Counted from the stretch's first letter, positions 50,519 to 59,772 are shown. The stretch is DNA of 64,000 bases from Cytobacillus sp. FSL H8-0458 (GCF_038002165.1 NZ_JBBOBR010000001.1:1240001-1304000), one strand, 5' to 3'. Notes: a model not told the origin generated them from the letters alone. Numbers and translations are program-made.

Positions 50519-51568
50519 ATGTCGTTTGCAGTCATTGGGGCTGGCAACACAGGGCAAGCCATTGCAGGTTATCTGTCTTTACATGGAGAGGAGGTGAAAT
50601 TATATAGCAGAGATTCCCAAAAAGCAGATAGGATTTCCAGTAACGGGCTTAGCTTAAAGGGAGTGTATTCAGGTAAAGTTTCATTAAAAGCTTCTGCCCA
50701 TCTGAAGGAAGTTACGGAAGAAGCTGAATTTATCATTATCACAACGATCGCCGCCGGACACAAGCCCATTTTTCAGCAGCTAAAGCCTTTATTAAAAGAC
50801 CATCAAACCGTGGCCATCTTCCCGGGGTATTGGGGAGCGGTCGAATGCAAAAACATCTTAGGCAAGACATTTGAAGATAAAAAAATAACGATTGCAGAGA
50901 CAAGTGCCATGCCTTTTGTTAGCAAAGCAGACAATAATGGCACCGTCCATATCAGCAAAGTAAAGCAGAATGTACTAATTAGCTCTATTTCAAATCCCGC
51001 AAACACTCCGCTCTCACCAAAGTTCTTAAGCACTTTTCCGCAATTAATACCTGCAAAGAATGTCCTTGAAACTTCCATTAATAACACTAATGTTGCGATC
51101 CACGCACCAATGGCTTTATTTAATGCCAGCCGGATCGATGCTTCTGAAGAATTCTTATTCTATCCTCAAGGTGTCTCCCGAAAAACCGTATCATATATTG
51201 AGAAACTGGATGAGGAAAGATTGAGCTTAGCAAAGGTGCTGGGGGTAGAGACACAGGATATCCTGACATTATTAAATACCTTCTACAAAACGGACTTTTC
51301 TAGTCTGTATAGCGCTCTTCCTGCACTTTTCCCTAAAGGAAACGGACCTGCGTCACTGGAGCACAGGTATGTAACAGAAGATATTCCCTATGGACTTGTT
51401 CCGATATCGGAATTAGCAAAGTTAGCCGGAAAGAATACACCTTACTCAGACGCAATTATCGAAACAGCCTCACTGTTAACGGACAGGGATTTCCGAAAGG
51501 AAGGCGTTAATTTTAGCGGATTAACAAGGGAGGGGATACAAGCACTTGGAGGGGTTATTCACTCTTAA
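50519..51568 (+). CDS. NAD(P)-dependent octopine/nopaline-type (opine) dehydrogenase family protein
   Basis: 349 aa. N-terminal Rossmann fold (VIGAGNTGQAIAGYL), then an opine-dehydrogenase-like helical domain with NNTNVAIHAP, which carries the family's conserved catalytic histidine. Family members link or cleave an amino acid and a keto acid at a secondary amine using NAD(P)H. The substrate cannot be named. It lies 27 bp after the GntR gene and 29 bp before the transporter genes, suggesting the imported compound is an opine-like molecule or a related metabolite. Ketopantoate-reductase-like relatives are an alternative. Confidence 0.75.
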   Translation: MSFAVIGAGNTGQAIAGYLSLHGEEVKLYSRDSQKADRISSNGLSLKGVYSGKVSLKASAHLKEVTEEAEFIIITTIAAGHKPIFQQLKPLLKDHQTVAIFPGYWGAVECKNILGKTFEDKKITIAETSAMPFVSKADNNGTVHISKVKQNVLISSISNPANTPLSPKFLSTFPQLIPAKNVLETSINNTNVAIHAPMALFNASRIDASEEFLFYPQGVSRKTVSYIEKLDEERLSLAKVLGVETQDILTLLNTFYKTDFSSLYSALPALFPKGNGPASLEHRYVTEDIPYGLVPISELAKLAGKNTPYSDAIIETASLLTDRDFRKEGVNFSGLTREGIQALGGVIHS

Positions 51569-51597
51569 TTAGGTTTATAAACTGAGGGGGTAATAAT

Positions 51598-52176
51598 ATG
51601 GGCCAGTTGGAAATGAACAATCAGGTGCAGCAGTTAAAGAGAAGAATTACAGCTGTTGATTTAATTACCATTGTCATCTTCGCTGTACTGTATAGGGTTC
51701 TTTGGTACTTCTTTAAGTTTGCCGGAATTGTTTTCCCTTTTAATCATACCTTTGTCTATCTATTCTGTGCCTTTTGCCTGGTTCTTTGCTGGGTCATTGT
51801 CAGGAGGCCTTATGCATCGTTTTACTATACTGTCGCCTGGTGCGCCATTAACTTTTTCATCCAGGGAGAGATCCCGGTTTACTGGGTATTGGTCGTCATC
51901 GCTCCGCTCCTTCCCGAACTCTACCTGAACATGAGTAAAAAAGCCTTTAGTAACCCGGAGGATATTTATTCAAGCACAAAACATTTAATAATTGCTGCAG
52001 TTCTTTACAACGTCGTTTATGAAGCGTTTGTCTGGTGGAGCATTGTCAGCGTCATGAAAATCCCAGTGCCGTTTCATTTAATTGGAATTGTGTTTGCTAT
52101 TTCTATTGCGGGCATGGTCATCGGGACATTATTAGGCAAGAAGCTTGGTACACGGATTAAAACGGTTATGGGCTAG
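51598..52176 (+). CDS. ECF transporter substrate-binding (S) component, MptD-like
   Basis: 192 aa, about six hydrophobic segments, with the N-terminal region (ITAVDLITIVIFAVLYRV) typical of ECF S components. It resembles the MptD family. It should bind the substrate in the membrane and hand it to the T/A-A' unit encoded next. The start follows GAGGGGG. The substrate is unknown. Confidence 0.72.
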   Translation: MGQLEMNNQVQQLKRRITAVDLITIVIFAVLYRVLWYFFKFAGIVFPFNHTFVYLFCAFCLVLCWVIVRRPYASFYYTVAWCAINFFIQGEIPVYWVLVVIAPLLPELYLNMSKKAFSNPEDIYSSTKHLIIAAVLYNVVYEAFVWWSIVSVMKIPVPFHLIGIVFAISIAGMVIGTLLGKKLGTRIKTVMG

Positions 52177-52209
52177 AATCAGTTCATGCATTCCCAGGAG
52201 GTGTGATAA

Positions 52210-53022
52210 TTGGCAGCCATTGACTTCGTATCAAATTTAGATGAAGACACTTGGGTTCATAAGCTGGATCCAAGGGCAAAGTTATTTATGATTTTGGGCT
52301 TTGTGATCATACCGCTTTTATTTATGGATCCTCGTTACTTAACAGGCATACTGCTCTTGGGAATGGTATTGTGGTTTTCGGCAAGAATCAAGATAAAACC
52401 GATTCTTCCTTTACTTGTGACCATCTTAATTCTGGCGATGTCAGCCATCGTGTTTGCGACCTTTTACAATTACAATCAGCCAGATGCAGCTGTTCTTTTC
52501 TCCATAGGCTCCCTTCAGGCAACAGATGTCGGCCTTTATTCAGGGTTAATCCTGGGGTATCGGATTGGCATTCCCTGTTTTATGACGATTATTATCATCT
52601 CCACAACAGACCCGGCTCTGCTGGCTAAAGGCCTGATGAAGATGAAGGTGCCGATCAACGTAGCATTCATGTTCCTTGGCACTTTACGGTTTTTCCCGCT
52701 GGTCTTTGAGGAACTTACGAACATTTCCAATGCGCAAACCATAAGAGGTGTTAATAAAAAAGGGCTGAAAGGCAGCTGGAACAGCTTTAAATTGGCTGTG
52801 TTTCCTCTATTAATAAACTCTTTGCGGAAAAGCCGGACAATGGGGCTGGCTGTTGAAAGCAAGGGCTTCAGCAAAATGGCCTGGAAAGAATACTATCAGG
52901 ATATGAAATTAACAAAAAGAGATTGGCTGGCAATCGCTGTAACTATTCTATTCTTTGCTGCTGCCATCTATATTCGGTACGTTCTGGGACTGGGAGGGAC
53001 CAATTCCATTGTTTACAGCTAA
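52210..53022 (+). CDS. ECF transporter transmembrane (T) component
   Basis: 270 aa, CbiQ/EcfT family. Starts at TTG 52,210 after AGGAGGTG. Membrane segments alternate with the conserved cytoplasmic coupling region (AQTIRGVNKKG and SLRKSRTMGLAVESKGF), where the second Ala-Arg-Gly-like motif contacts the ATPase. It lies between the S component and the ATPase, so it forms a dedicated group I ECF transporter. Confidence 0.87.
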   Translation: MAAIDFVSNLDEDTWVHKLDPRAKLFMILGFVIIPLLFMDPRYLTGILLLGMVLWFSARIKIKPILPLLVTILILAMSAIVFATFYNYNQPDAAVLFSIGSLQATDVGLYSGLILGYRIGIPCFMTIIIISTTDPALLAKGLMKMKVPINVAFMFLGTLRFFPLVFEELTNISNAQTIRGVNKKGLKGSWNSFKLAVFPLLINSLRKSRTMGLAVESKGFSKMAWKEYYQDMKLTKRDWLAIAVTILFFAAAIYIRYVLGLGGTNSIVYS

Positions 53023-53046
53023 ATCTCTTTAGAAAGGAGTGAAGAA

Positions 53047-54798
53047 ATGGCTGGCAATCCAATTGTGGATATAAAAGGACTCAGTTTTTCTTATCCAGGC
53101 ACAGAAAAGAACGCACTGGCTGATATCAATCTGGAAATTAACAAGGGTGAATTTGTTCTTGTCTGCGGAACAAGCGGAAGCGGAAAGACGACTCTAGCGA
53201 AATGTCTGAACGGAATCATCCCCCACCTGGCTGAAGGGCAGGTATCAGGGAATATTGTCATCAATGGGAAGAACACTCAGCAAGTTCCGATGCATGACCT
53301 TGCCAGCGAGATCGGCATGGTCTTTCAGAATCCAGAGGATCAGATTTTCTCCATACGAGTGGAGGATGAAATTGCCTTTGGAGTGGAATGCCAGGGCTAT
53401 CAGCAGGGAGTCATCCGTGAAAGAGTTCACTATGCACTGAAAAAACTGCGGCTCGAAAACATTAAAAAGCAAATTACCTTTTCATTATCCGGCGGTCAAA
53501 AGCAAAAAGTCTCCATTGCCAGCAACCTGGCTATGCTTCCGTCTATCCTTATATTAGATGATCCCACAACCGATCTGGATCCGGTCAGCAAGCAGGAAGT
53601 AATGGACATTCTCATGGAATTGAAAGAGGAAATCGATACAACCTTTATCATTATCGAACATGATTTAAACGATTTGATCGAAGCCATTGATAGAGTAATA
53701 ATTATGCACGAGGGATCAATTCTTTATAATGGAGTACCGAGCGAAGTTTTTTATGCTCACTTTGATGAACTGGACTCACTCGGAATCAGAATACCGGACC
53801 ATATCAGATTGGCTAAATACCTGCTCGATACAGGACATCATAGTCATTCTAATCCCATTTCTAAGAAAGAGGTTAATGAATGGGTAAAAGAACTGCTGGG
53901 ATCTGGAGAATTAGCCTTTCCGCACCATCAGGCCGAATTAAAAAATGTGAACGGAGAGTGCGTGGCTAAGCTGGAAGGTGTAAATTTCAGCTATCAAAAG
54001 GGCAAACAGATTCTTTATGATATAAATCTTAAAGTGCAAAAAGGCGAGTTCCTGGCGATTGTCGGGCACAATGGCTGCGGAAAATCTACTTTAATGAAAA
54101 ACTTAATTGGGCTGCTGAAGCCCAGTCAGGGTTCTGTCATGATTAATAATAAAAATACGAAAAAACATAAAGTGCAGGATATTATATTGGATATCGGCTA
54201 TGTTTTTCAAAACCCTGACAATCAGCTTTTCTGCAATTCCGTAGAAGAGGAAGTGGAATTCGGTCTCATCAACCGGGGCTACAGCAAAGAAGTGATTGAA
54301 GAACAAGTAGAGCTGGCCATTCAAACAGTGGGGTTACAGGAGAAAAGAAGGAATCATCCTTTTTCACTCAGCAGAGGTGAAAGGCAGCGGCTGGCAGTAG
54401 CCACCATGCTTGTATCAAACCCCAAAATCATCCTCCTGGATGAACCGACTACCGGCCAGGATGAGCAGAGCCTAAAAGCTCTATTAACGCTAATGAATAA
54501 ACTGATCAATGAAAAGGATGCTACGATTATCATGATTACACATGATATGGAGGTAGTTGCCCAATATGCAAGCCGGGTAGTGGTCATTGATGAGGGAAAA
54601 ATCGTACTAGATGGGGATCCGAGTGAAGTATTTTTCAAAAGCTGCCAAAAGCTGCATTCACTAAAACTAAAGCCGCCAATTATCTCTCAGTTTTCGGCAG
54701 ATTTAGCAGTTGAGGGTTTTCCTAAGGTTACAAATTGGAATATGTTCAGCAGTCATATTATTAATTCTGATAGGTTCGGGAAAAAATCTATTATTTAA
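53047..54798 (+). CDS. ECF transporter ATPase, two fused ABC domains (A-A')
   Basis: 583 aa with two complete ATP-binding domains. Domain 1: Walker A GTSGSGKTT, signature LSGGQKQK, Walker B LILDDPTTDLD. Domain 2: Walker A GHNGCGKST, signature LSRGERQR (Arg in place of the first Gly), Walker B IILLDEPTTGQD. It powers uptake through the T and S components. GAAAGGAGTG precedes ATG 53,047. Confidence 0.9.
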   Translation: MAGNPIVDIKGLSFSYPGTEKNALADINLEINKGEFVLVCGTSGSGKTTLAKCLNGIIPHLAEGQVSGNIVINGKNTQQVPMHDLASEIGMVFQNPEDQIFSIRVEDEIAFGVECQGYQQGVIRERVHYALKKLRLENIKKQITFSLSGGQKQKVSIASNLAMLPSILILDDPTTDLDPVSKQEVMDILMELKEEIDTTFIIIEHDLNDLIEAIDRVIIMHEGSILYNGVPSEVFYAHFDELDSLGIRIPDHIRLAKYLLDTGHHSHSNPISKKEVNEWVKELLGSGELAFPHHQAELKNVNGECVAKLEGVNFSYQKGKQILYDINLKVQKGEFLAIVGHNGCGKSTLMKNLIGLLKPSQGSVMINNKNTKKHKVQDIILDIGYVFQNPDNQLFCNSVEEEVEFGLINRGYSKEVIEEQVELAIQTVGLQEKRRNHPFSLSRGERQRLAVATMLVSNPKIILLDEPTTGQDEQSLKALLTLMNKLINEKDATIIMITHDMEVVAQYASRVVVIDEGKIVLDGDPSEVFFKSCQKLHSLKLKPPIISQFSADLAVEGFPKVTNWNMFSSHIINSDRFGKKSII

Positions 54799-54844
54799 TT
54801 GATGAAAGGGCATTGGAGGGATTCCGGTGTCTTTTAAAATAAAA

Positions 54845-54880
54845 GGGCTGGAATGATCCGAGTTCATTCCAGCCCCCTTT
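54845..54880. terminator. Bidirectional terminator between the ECF operon and the symporter
   Basis: A perfect 12-bp stem, GGGCTGGAATGA (54,845-54,856) with 54,864-54,875, a 7-base loop, CCTTT on the right and a T-rich run on the minus-strand side. It serves the two convergent genes. Confidence 0.85.
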
Positions 54881-54892
54881 AATATTTACATG

Positions 54893-56149
54893 TTATTTTG
54901 CGAGCAATGACTCCTTAAGCCAATTCTTCCCTTCAACAATCCGGCTGACCATCATGGCCGAAACCGTGTTGCCGGCGGAATTCAGCAGGGTAGCTGGCGC
55001 ATCAATGATGGTAGAAATAACAGCGATGATCGGCAGCACTTCAGGAGGGAAGCCGAACACACTCAAAATCAGCATTTCGCCAATCATTCCGCCGCCAGGG
55101 ATGGCTCCCATAACAGCCCCCACCAGGAATGAAACAGCCAGGATAGTAAGGATGCTTGTCATACTTGACATGTCTTTTCCAAACAAGCTGAACAGGAACA
55201 CAATCTTAAACACCCCGCCAAGAACAGAACCATCTTTATGTGTGTTGGCCCCAAGCGGGATCATGGTTTCCGCGATATCCTGCGGAACGCCCATCTTTCT
55301 GACAGCTGCAAGGTTAATCGGAATACAAGCTGCACTCGAGCATGTGGCAATCGCACTGACAGAAGGAGTGATCGCATTTTTCCAGAACACCTTGACCCCA
55401 TCTTTTCCGCCAGCCGCAAAGGCATACAGCGTAAAGAAACCAAAGAAGTAGATTAGCGTTAATACCAGATAAAGAACAAACACACGTACATATCCGCCGA
55501 GAATCTGCGGGCCAAGCTCACCAATGATCGTCGCGAAGTAGCAGCCGAGACCGATTGGCGCATAGTACATCACAAATCCAACGATCTTCATCATGACGGC
55601 TGAACCGGATGAAAGCAGGTTTGCAATCGGCTTGCCTTTTTCACCGGACATCGCAGTTGCCAGTCCGAATAAGATGGAGAACACAATCAGCTGCAGCATG
55701 TTATTCTTCGAGAACAGCATCTGGAAATCAGGAACCGTGAAGGCCTGAACCAGCTGCCCCAGGAACGTGACTTCTTCTGCCTCAGGATCGATGGCCGCCT
55801 CCGTCATAATGCTCTTAATAGCAGAGACGTCTGTATCTTTGAGCGGATCCACAATGGAAATACCGATGAAGCCCAGGATGGCGGAAATAATAGCCGTAAT
55901 AAAAAACACGGTGAAAATCCCGGCCATGATCTTCCCAAGCCTTTTCATTCCGCCCATATTCGCAAGGCTCGATGCGATGCTAAAAAAGACGAGCGGCACA
56001 ATGATCATAAATAATAAATTTAAAAATAAATCCCCAAACGGCTTTACAACCGCAGTCTTCGGGCCAAAAACCACTCCGGCAACTCCGCCGATCAGGATGG
56101 AGAGGAGCAGGAAGATGGTTAGTTTGTAATTGGCAAAAACCTTTTTCAT
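54893..56149 (-). CDS. Dicarboxylate/amino acid:cation symporter (DAACS family)
   Basis: 418 aa. Eight or so membrane helices with re-entrant loops; the family motifs IATCSSAACIP (serine-rich loop), ETMIPLGANTHKDGS and STIIDAPATLLNSAGN are clear. It imports dicarboxylates or amino acids with Na+ or H+; which one cannot be told. Threonine-to-serine changes and TCSSAACIP rather than SSSAATLP suggest a substrate other than plain glutamate. It is transcribed alone, towards the ECF operon. Confidence 0.87.
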   Translation of the reverse strand: MKKVFANYKLTIFLLLSILIGGVAGVVFGPKTAVVKPFGDLFLNLLFMIIVPLVFFSIASSLANMGGMKRLGKIMAGIFTVFFITAIISAILGFIGISIVDPLKDTDVSAIKSIMTEAAIDPEAEEVTFLGQLVQAFTVPDFQMLFSKNNMLQLIVFSILFGLATAMSGEKGKPIANLLSSGSAVMMKIVGFVMYYAPIGLGCYFATIIGELGPQILGGYVRVFVLYLVLTLIYFFGFFTLYAFAAGGKDGVKVFWKNAITPSVSAIATCSSAACIPINLAAVRKMGVPQDIAETMIPLGANTHKDGSVLGGVFKIVFLFSLFGKDMSSMTSILTILAVSFLVGAVMGAIPGGGMIGEMLILSVFGFPPEVLPIIAVISTIIDAPATLLNSAGNTVSAMMVSRIVEGKNWLKESLLAK

Positions 56150-56435
56150 GATGTCTCAACCTTTCTATGTATTTCAACACTCTATTATATAATTAAATCG
56201 TGCCTCAAAAGAAGGCTGATGGAATAATTCTTTATATTCTGTCTGATTTCCCTCTTTTAGCCAAGCACCATTTGACATCAGTCAGTATATATCTTACAGT
56301 GAAATTATCCAAAAGTTGAAAGGGTGAAGAAAAGCACATGATCTTTTAATTCTGGCTTAAGAGAAAATCGATGTTACAGCCTCAGGTTTAGTTCCAAAAC
56401 GTGTTGGAATGGGCTTTTAGTTATCGATTGTTTTT

Positions 56436-56555
56436 CTGAGACAGGATTAATGTGTGTGCTTTTTGACTTGAAAGCAGGCTGTGAATAGCCTATTTAAGTC
56501 TATATTTGTGCCGCACTGCCTCTTGTCTCGGAAAAACGGGATAGGAGGCTTTTTG
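56436..56555 (+). promoter_or_regulatory. Possible transcription attenuator in the leader of the streptogramin lyase gene
   Basis: A terminator-like hairpin (56,518-56,530 with 56,537-56,549, 13 bp including G:U pairs, GAAAAA loop) followed by TTTTT sits directly upstream of the lyase gene. An upstream segment, CTGAGACA (56,436-56,443), can pair with 56,524-56,531 (TGTCTCGG) and would break the terminator stem. Short reading frames start just after that segment (ATG 56,450, 12 codons; GTG 56,454, five codons) behind an AGGA. This is the layout of ribosome-controlled attenuators of antibiotic resistance genes. The rest of the 420-bp gap shows no gene. Confidence 0.45.
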
Positions 56556-56590
56556 TTTGGGTAAAAATTTTGGTGTTCGGAGGGAGCATG

Positions 56591-57481
56591 ATGGAATTTA
56601 CATTACAGGAAATAAATCTTGTCAGTAAAAATACAGGCCCATATGGTATCGCTGTTTCAGACAAGGGAGAGGTCTGGTTTACACAGCATAAAGCCAATAC
56701 GATTAGCTGCATCGGATCGGAAGGGGAAATGACAGAGTATCCGCTGCCGACACCGGATGCAAAGGTCATGTGTGTACTGGTGTCGTCAAAAGGTGAAGTC
56801 TGGTTTACCGAGAATGCAGCAAACTGCATTGGGAGAATAACGAAGGAAGGCACTATTCAAGAATACCCCTTGCCCAATTCAGATTCAGCTCCCTATGGAA
56901 TTACGGAAGCTCCGGCTGGAGATATCTGGTTTACCGAAATGAATGGAAACCGTATTGGGCGGATTAAGGATGATGGTTCTATCACTGAATATAATCTTCC
57001 AGCTCAAGGCTCGTACCCGGCATTTATAACGCTGGGATCTGATGGTGCTCTATGGTTCACAGAAAACCAAAATAATGCCATCGGAAGAATTACGGAAAAT
57101 GGAGAAGTGACAGAATTTAAAGTTCCTACACCTGCTTCCGGGCCGGTTGGAATTACGACTGGAAACGATGGTGCACTCTGGTTTGTGGAGATTATCGGCA
57201 ACAAAATTGGACGTATTACTACATCTGGAGAAATCACAGAATTTGAAATTCCATCCCCGAACGCCAGGCCGCATGCCATCACAGCAGGAGAAGGGAACGA
57301 CTTATGGTTCACAGAGTGGGGAGCAAATAAGATTGGAAGAATTACAGCCAACGGGATTATTGAGGAATATCCGATTGAAACTCCAAATGCTGAACCGCAT
57401 GGCATTTCAAGCTTCGATGGGAAGACCATCTGGTTTGCTCTGGAAAGAGATAGAATTGGGAAAATCATTAGAATCGATTAA
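56591..57481 (+). CDS. vgb: Virginiamycin B (streptogramin B) lyase
   Basis: 296 aa, a seven-bladed propeller of repeated WFTE...N.IGRI units. With the start at ATG 56,591 (GGAGG seven bases upstream), Tyr18, His228, Glu268 and His270 fall at positions reported as important in the Staphylococcus Vgb enzyme, which supports both this start and real catalytic activity. The enzyme opens the ring of type B streptogramins by a non-hydrolytic elimination. In-frame starts at 56,570 and 56,588 are less likely. It is an intrinsic resistance gene rather than part of the peptide cluster. Confidence 0.88.
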   Translation: MEFTLQEINLVSKNTGPYGIAVSDKGEVWFTQHKANTISCIGSEGEMTEYPLPTPDAKVMCVLVSSKGEVWFTENAANCIGRITKEGTIQEYPLPNSDSAPYGITEAPAGDIWFTEMNGNRIGRIKDDGSITEYNLPAQGSYPAFITLGSDGALWFTENQNNAIGRITENGEVTEFKVPTPASGPVGITTGNDGALWFVEIIGNKIGRITTSGEITEFEIPSPNARPHAITAGEGNDLWFTEWGANKIGRITANGIIEEYPIETPNAEPHGISSFDGKTIWFALERDRIGKIIRID

Positions 57482-57580
57482 TTGCACAAAGTGTCATTTC
57501 TCTGAAAAGGAAACGGAAATAATAGAAAATGAATAGGTCTTGAGATACTTGCTGTAGATATTTTATTTAGAAGTGGAAAA

Positions 57581-57755
57581 ATGGTCGCCATCCATTGAAT
57601 GATGATCTTTTGCTACTCTTGTCGTCACAATTATTGTCGCAGCCCAATCTGGCAAAAATAAAAACGACTACCCCACCCTGATTTGGCCGTCGGGTGGTGG
57701 AACTAGTCATTTCATATCGCGACCTCAGCCACCGCAAACTTATACTGCGGAGTAG
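57581..57755 (+). pseudogene. Decayed holin-like toxin gene (type I toxin family)
   Basis: From 57,606 the frame reads SFATLVVTIIVAAQSGKNKN and continues to TAG 57,753-57,755 through PTLIWPSGGG and PQPPQTYTAE. The hydrophobic start is typical of small putative holin-like toxins of Bacillus. The expected MMI just before it lies in another frame (ATG 57,599) and two TGA codons precede it in frame, so the gene seems broken by a small deletion. Assignment is from memory of the family. Confidence 0.45.
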
Positions 57756-57764
57756 CTAAGATGG

Positions 57765-57798
57765 AGACTTGGGTGTGACAGCACCCAAGTCTTTATTT
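57765..57798 (+). terminator. Rho-independent terminator downstream of vgb and the toxin relic
   Basis: A perfect 11-bp stem AGACTTGGGTG (57,765-57,775) with 57,782-57,792, a 6-base loop and a TTATTTTA tail. Confidence 0.8.
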
Positions 57799-57946
57799 TA
57801 AGTAGTTTTATATTATAATATACAAATAAATTCTAATCATCTAGTGTTCTGATTAGTTAAGCCTACCGCTTCCCATTCCGCCTGCTTACTAATTGTCCTC
57901 ATTAAAGCAAATTAATATTTCTATATTAAATTTGCTGCCAAATAGA

Positions 57947-57973
57947 AAAACGCTCGGCAATCTCGAGCGTTTT
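57947..57973. terminator. Terminator of the DinB gene (bidirectional)
   Basis: AAAACGCTCG (57,947-57,956) pairs with CGAGCGTTTT (57,964-57,973) over a 7-base loop; on the minus strand it runs into TTTTTCTATTT. It overlaps the stop codon of the DinB gene. Confidence 0.85.
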
Positions 57974-58475
57974 ATTGCGGCGGAGTTGTAACGCCTAAAT
58001 TAATCCAATCCTCTTTTGGCGGACCATAAACCCCAAAAGGCTTTAAACCTGCCTGGCGGATGAGAATGGTTAATTGGCCGCGATGATGAACAATGTGTTT
58101 AATTAAACCCATCAAAATCTGGGCATTGGTTTCCTCTCTTCCGAAAGCCTTCTGTGTCTGGCTCAATGAGTCATCTGTCCATTGCTGTTCGATCGCCAGT
58201 GCCGCTTCCTCACTCAGCTTTTTAAATGTATCCGCAATTTCTTTTGCCGAAGCGGGGACATTTTCTTCATTTTCAGCCTTCTCCATTTTTAGCCCGAAAT
58301 GAGTTAAATAATCAGGAATATTCGTGGTGAAATGCCAGGCAATTCGCCCTAAGGTGCGTCCTTCGGGATAGACCTGCTGCTTTAAAGAATCGTCTGTTAA
58401 ACCGTCCAGTACCTTTTGCGTCAGCATTGCCTCTCTGTTCCATTCTTTAATAAAATCTGAGACTGTAACGTACAT
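57972..58475 (-). CDS. DinB family protein
   Basis: 167 aa four-helix bundle. The likely metal-binding histidines are visible in IAWHF (about residue 48) and KHIVHHRGQ (about 129-133). DinB/YfiT-like proteins include thiol-dependent transferases and many of unknown role; no function can be fixed here. GGAGGGATG lies upstream of the start. It is a single gene. Confidence 0.8.
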   Translation of the reverse strand: MYVTVSDFIKEWNREAMLTQKVLDGLTDDSLKQQVYPEGRTLGRIAWHFTTNIPDYLTHFGLKMEKAENEENVPASAKEIADTFKKLSEEAALAIEQQWTDDSLSQTQKAFGREETNAQILMGLIKHIVHHRGQLTILIRQAGLKPFGVYGPPKEDWINLGVTTPPQ

Positions 58476-58662
58476 GAAGCATCCCTCCGTTCATAGGATA
58501 TATTATAAAACATTTGTTCGTATTTTTCAAGGAGTTCTTCTTGTTAAAAGGTTTATAAATGTTACGAAATTTTCACAATTCATTCGACAATATTCGCGCG
58601 AAACTGGCCGCTGATTTCTATATAGTGAAAAGTGTTACGTTTTAAAAGATTGGGGTGTAAAG

Positions 58663-59772
58663 ATGAGAACTTTAAAGATAAAAGACTTAACCCTGGACGC
58701 GCTGGAAGAACTGGAACATGATTTTCATGAAAACGGGGAAAAAAGCGATTACGGCTATTACATGCAGCTGATTATCCTCTATGAAACGATGTATAAAAAG
58801 CTTACAAATCTCGCCAGAAATAATGGCCCCTATTATGATGCCTCACTTCAGCAAACTAAAAAACTGCTGATATCTTATCTTATTAAATATGGAACCTACC
58901 TAAAAATGAATCACTTCAGGGATGATGGTGATGCTGTAGAGTCACTGCTTAAGGCGATTAGAGTGGAGCAAAAGCTCCCAATTGCTTATTACCTTCTTGG
59001 CTGCCTTGCCTATAAACATGGCAAATACGGTTCAGCTGTCCGCTATTTCCAGCAGGCCCTGAGTAAGCAGCTGCTGGATGACCCAAGCTACAGCCTCAAT
59101 CAGCAGCAGGAATTCCATGCCCATATGTATTTGGCCAATAGCGGGCTGCATGTCGCTGGCGAGGCCTATGAGACGTTGGGAAAACTCCCATATCCGGATC
59201 AGCTTCCGAACGCAGAACTGTCTCCATTATTTGAAGCATTATCAGCCAATGAATCTTATTTACATAACCATGCCTACTACAAAGTGACAAAAAATAAAAC
59301 CGAAACATGCTCAAAGGAAGCTTGCGAAGATTTCTATGAAAACAGTGAAGCGGGTGAGCTGGTTCTGTACTTTAATGACCGTGAAAATATTCTTTTATTT
59401 AATGGGGAGGATGCCATCATCACGCCAACCCAGGCGAATATGATCAGACATTTCATGCTGTCCTCCAGCAAGGAGAATCCGTGTACAAGAATCACCATGC
59501 GCGACTTCTTCGGAAGAACGGGGAGTGATGGGGAAGTGAAAAAGAGCACCTTCACCAAATCAATTGAAAGGCTCAGGGGAAAATTACGGCTTTTTGATAT
59601 GCCTGAGATGATTGATGTAACTGAACACAGGGGAGAGACAGCTTATTATTTTAATGGAATCCATCCATATACCGTCCTGTTTAGGGTGGATGATGCTTTT
59701 GCGAATGAGTATGTGAACTCAAAATGCATGAATGAGGAGCCTAATGAGCGGTTATTTAAAACTGCTCATTAG
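58663..59772 (+). CDS. TPR-containing protein with C-terminal winged-helix-like domain, probable regulator
   Basis: 369 aa. Residues about 20-190 are helical and contain TPR-like repeats (AYYLLGCLAYKHGKYGSAVRYFQQAL). Residues about 225-340 look like an OmpR-type DNA-binding domain (ELVLYFNDRENILLFNGEDAIITPTQ, then KSIERLRGKLR as recognition helix). No receiver domain is seen. A transcription regulator fed by a protein or peptide signal is the likely role, but I do not recognise a named family. A 10-bp palindrome TTCGCGCGAA (58,593-58,602) and TATAGT (about 58,620) lie upstream. Confidence 0.6.
   Translation: MRTLKIKDLTLDALEELEHDFHENGEKSDYGYYMQLIILYETMYKKLTNLARNNGPYYDASLQQTKKLLISYLIKYGTYLKMNHFRDDGDAVESLLKAIRVEQKLPIAYYLLGCLAYKHGKYGSAVRYFQQALSKQLLDDPSYSLNQQQEFHAHMYLANSGLHVAGEAYETLGKLPYPDQLPNAELSPLFEALSANESYLHNHAYYKVTKNKTETCSKEACEDFYENSEAGELVLYFNDRENILLFNGEDAIITPTQANMIRHFMLSSSKENPCTRITMRDFFGRTGSDGEVKKSTFTKSIERLRGKLRLFDMPEMIDVTEHRGETAYYFNGIHPYTVLFRVDDAFANEYVNSKCMNEEPNERLFKTAH

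Noticed and set aside
57660-57795. T-box or other riboswitch between vgb and dinB
   Set aside because: No T-box or known aptamer motif was seen and no downstream plus-strand gene would use it; the translated sequence matches a toxin relic and the hairpin is a plain terminator.
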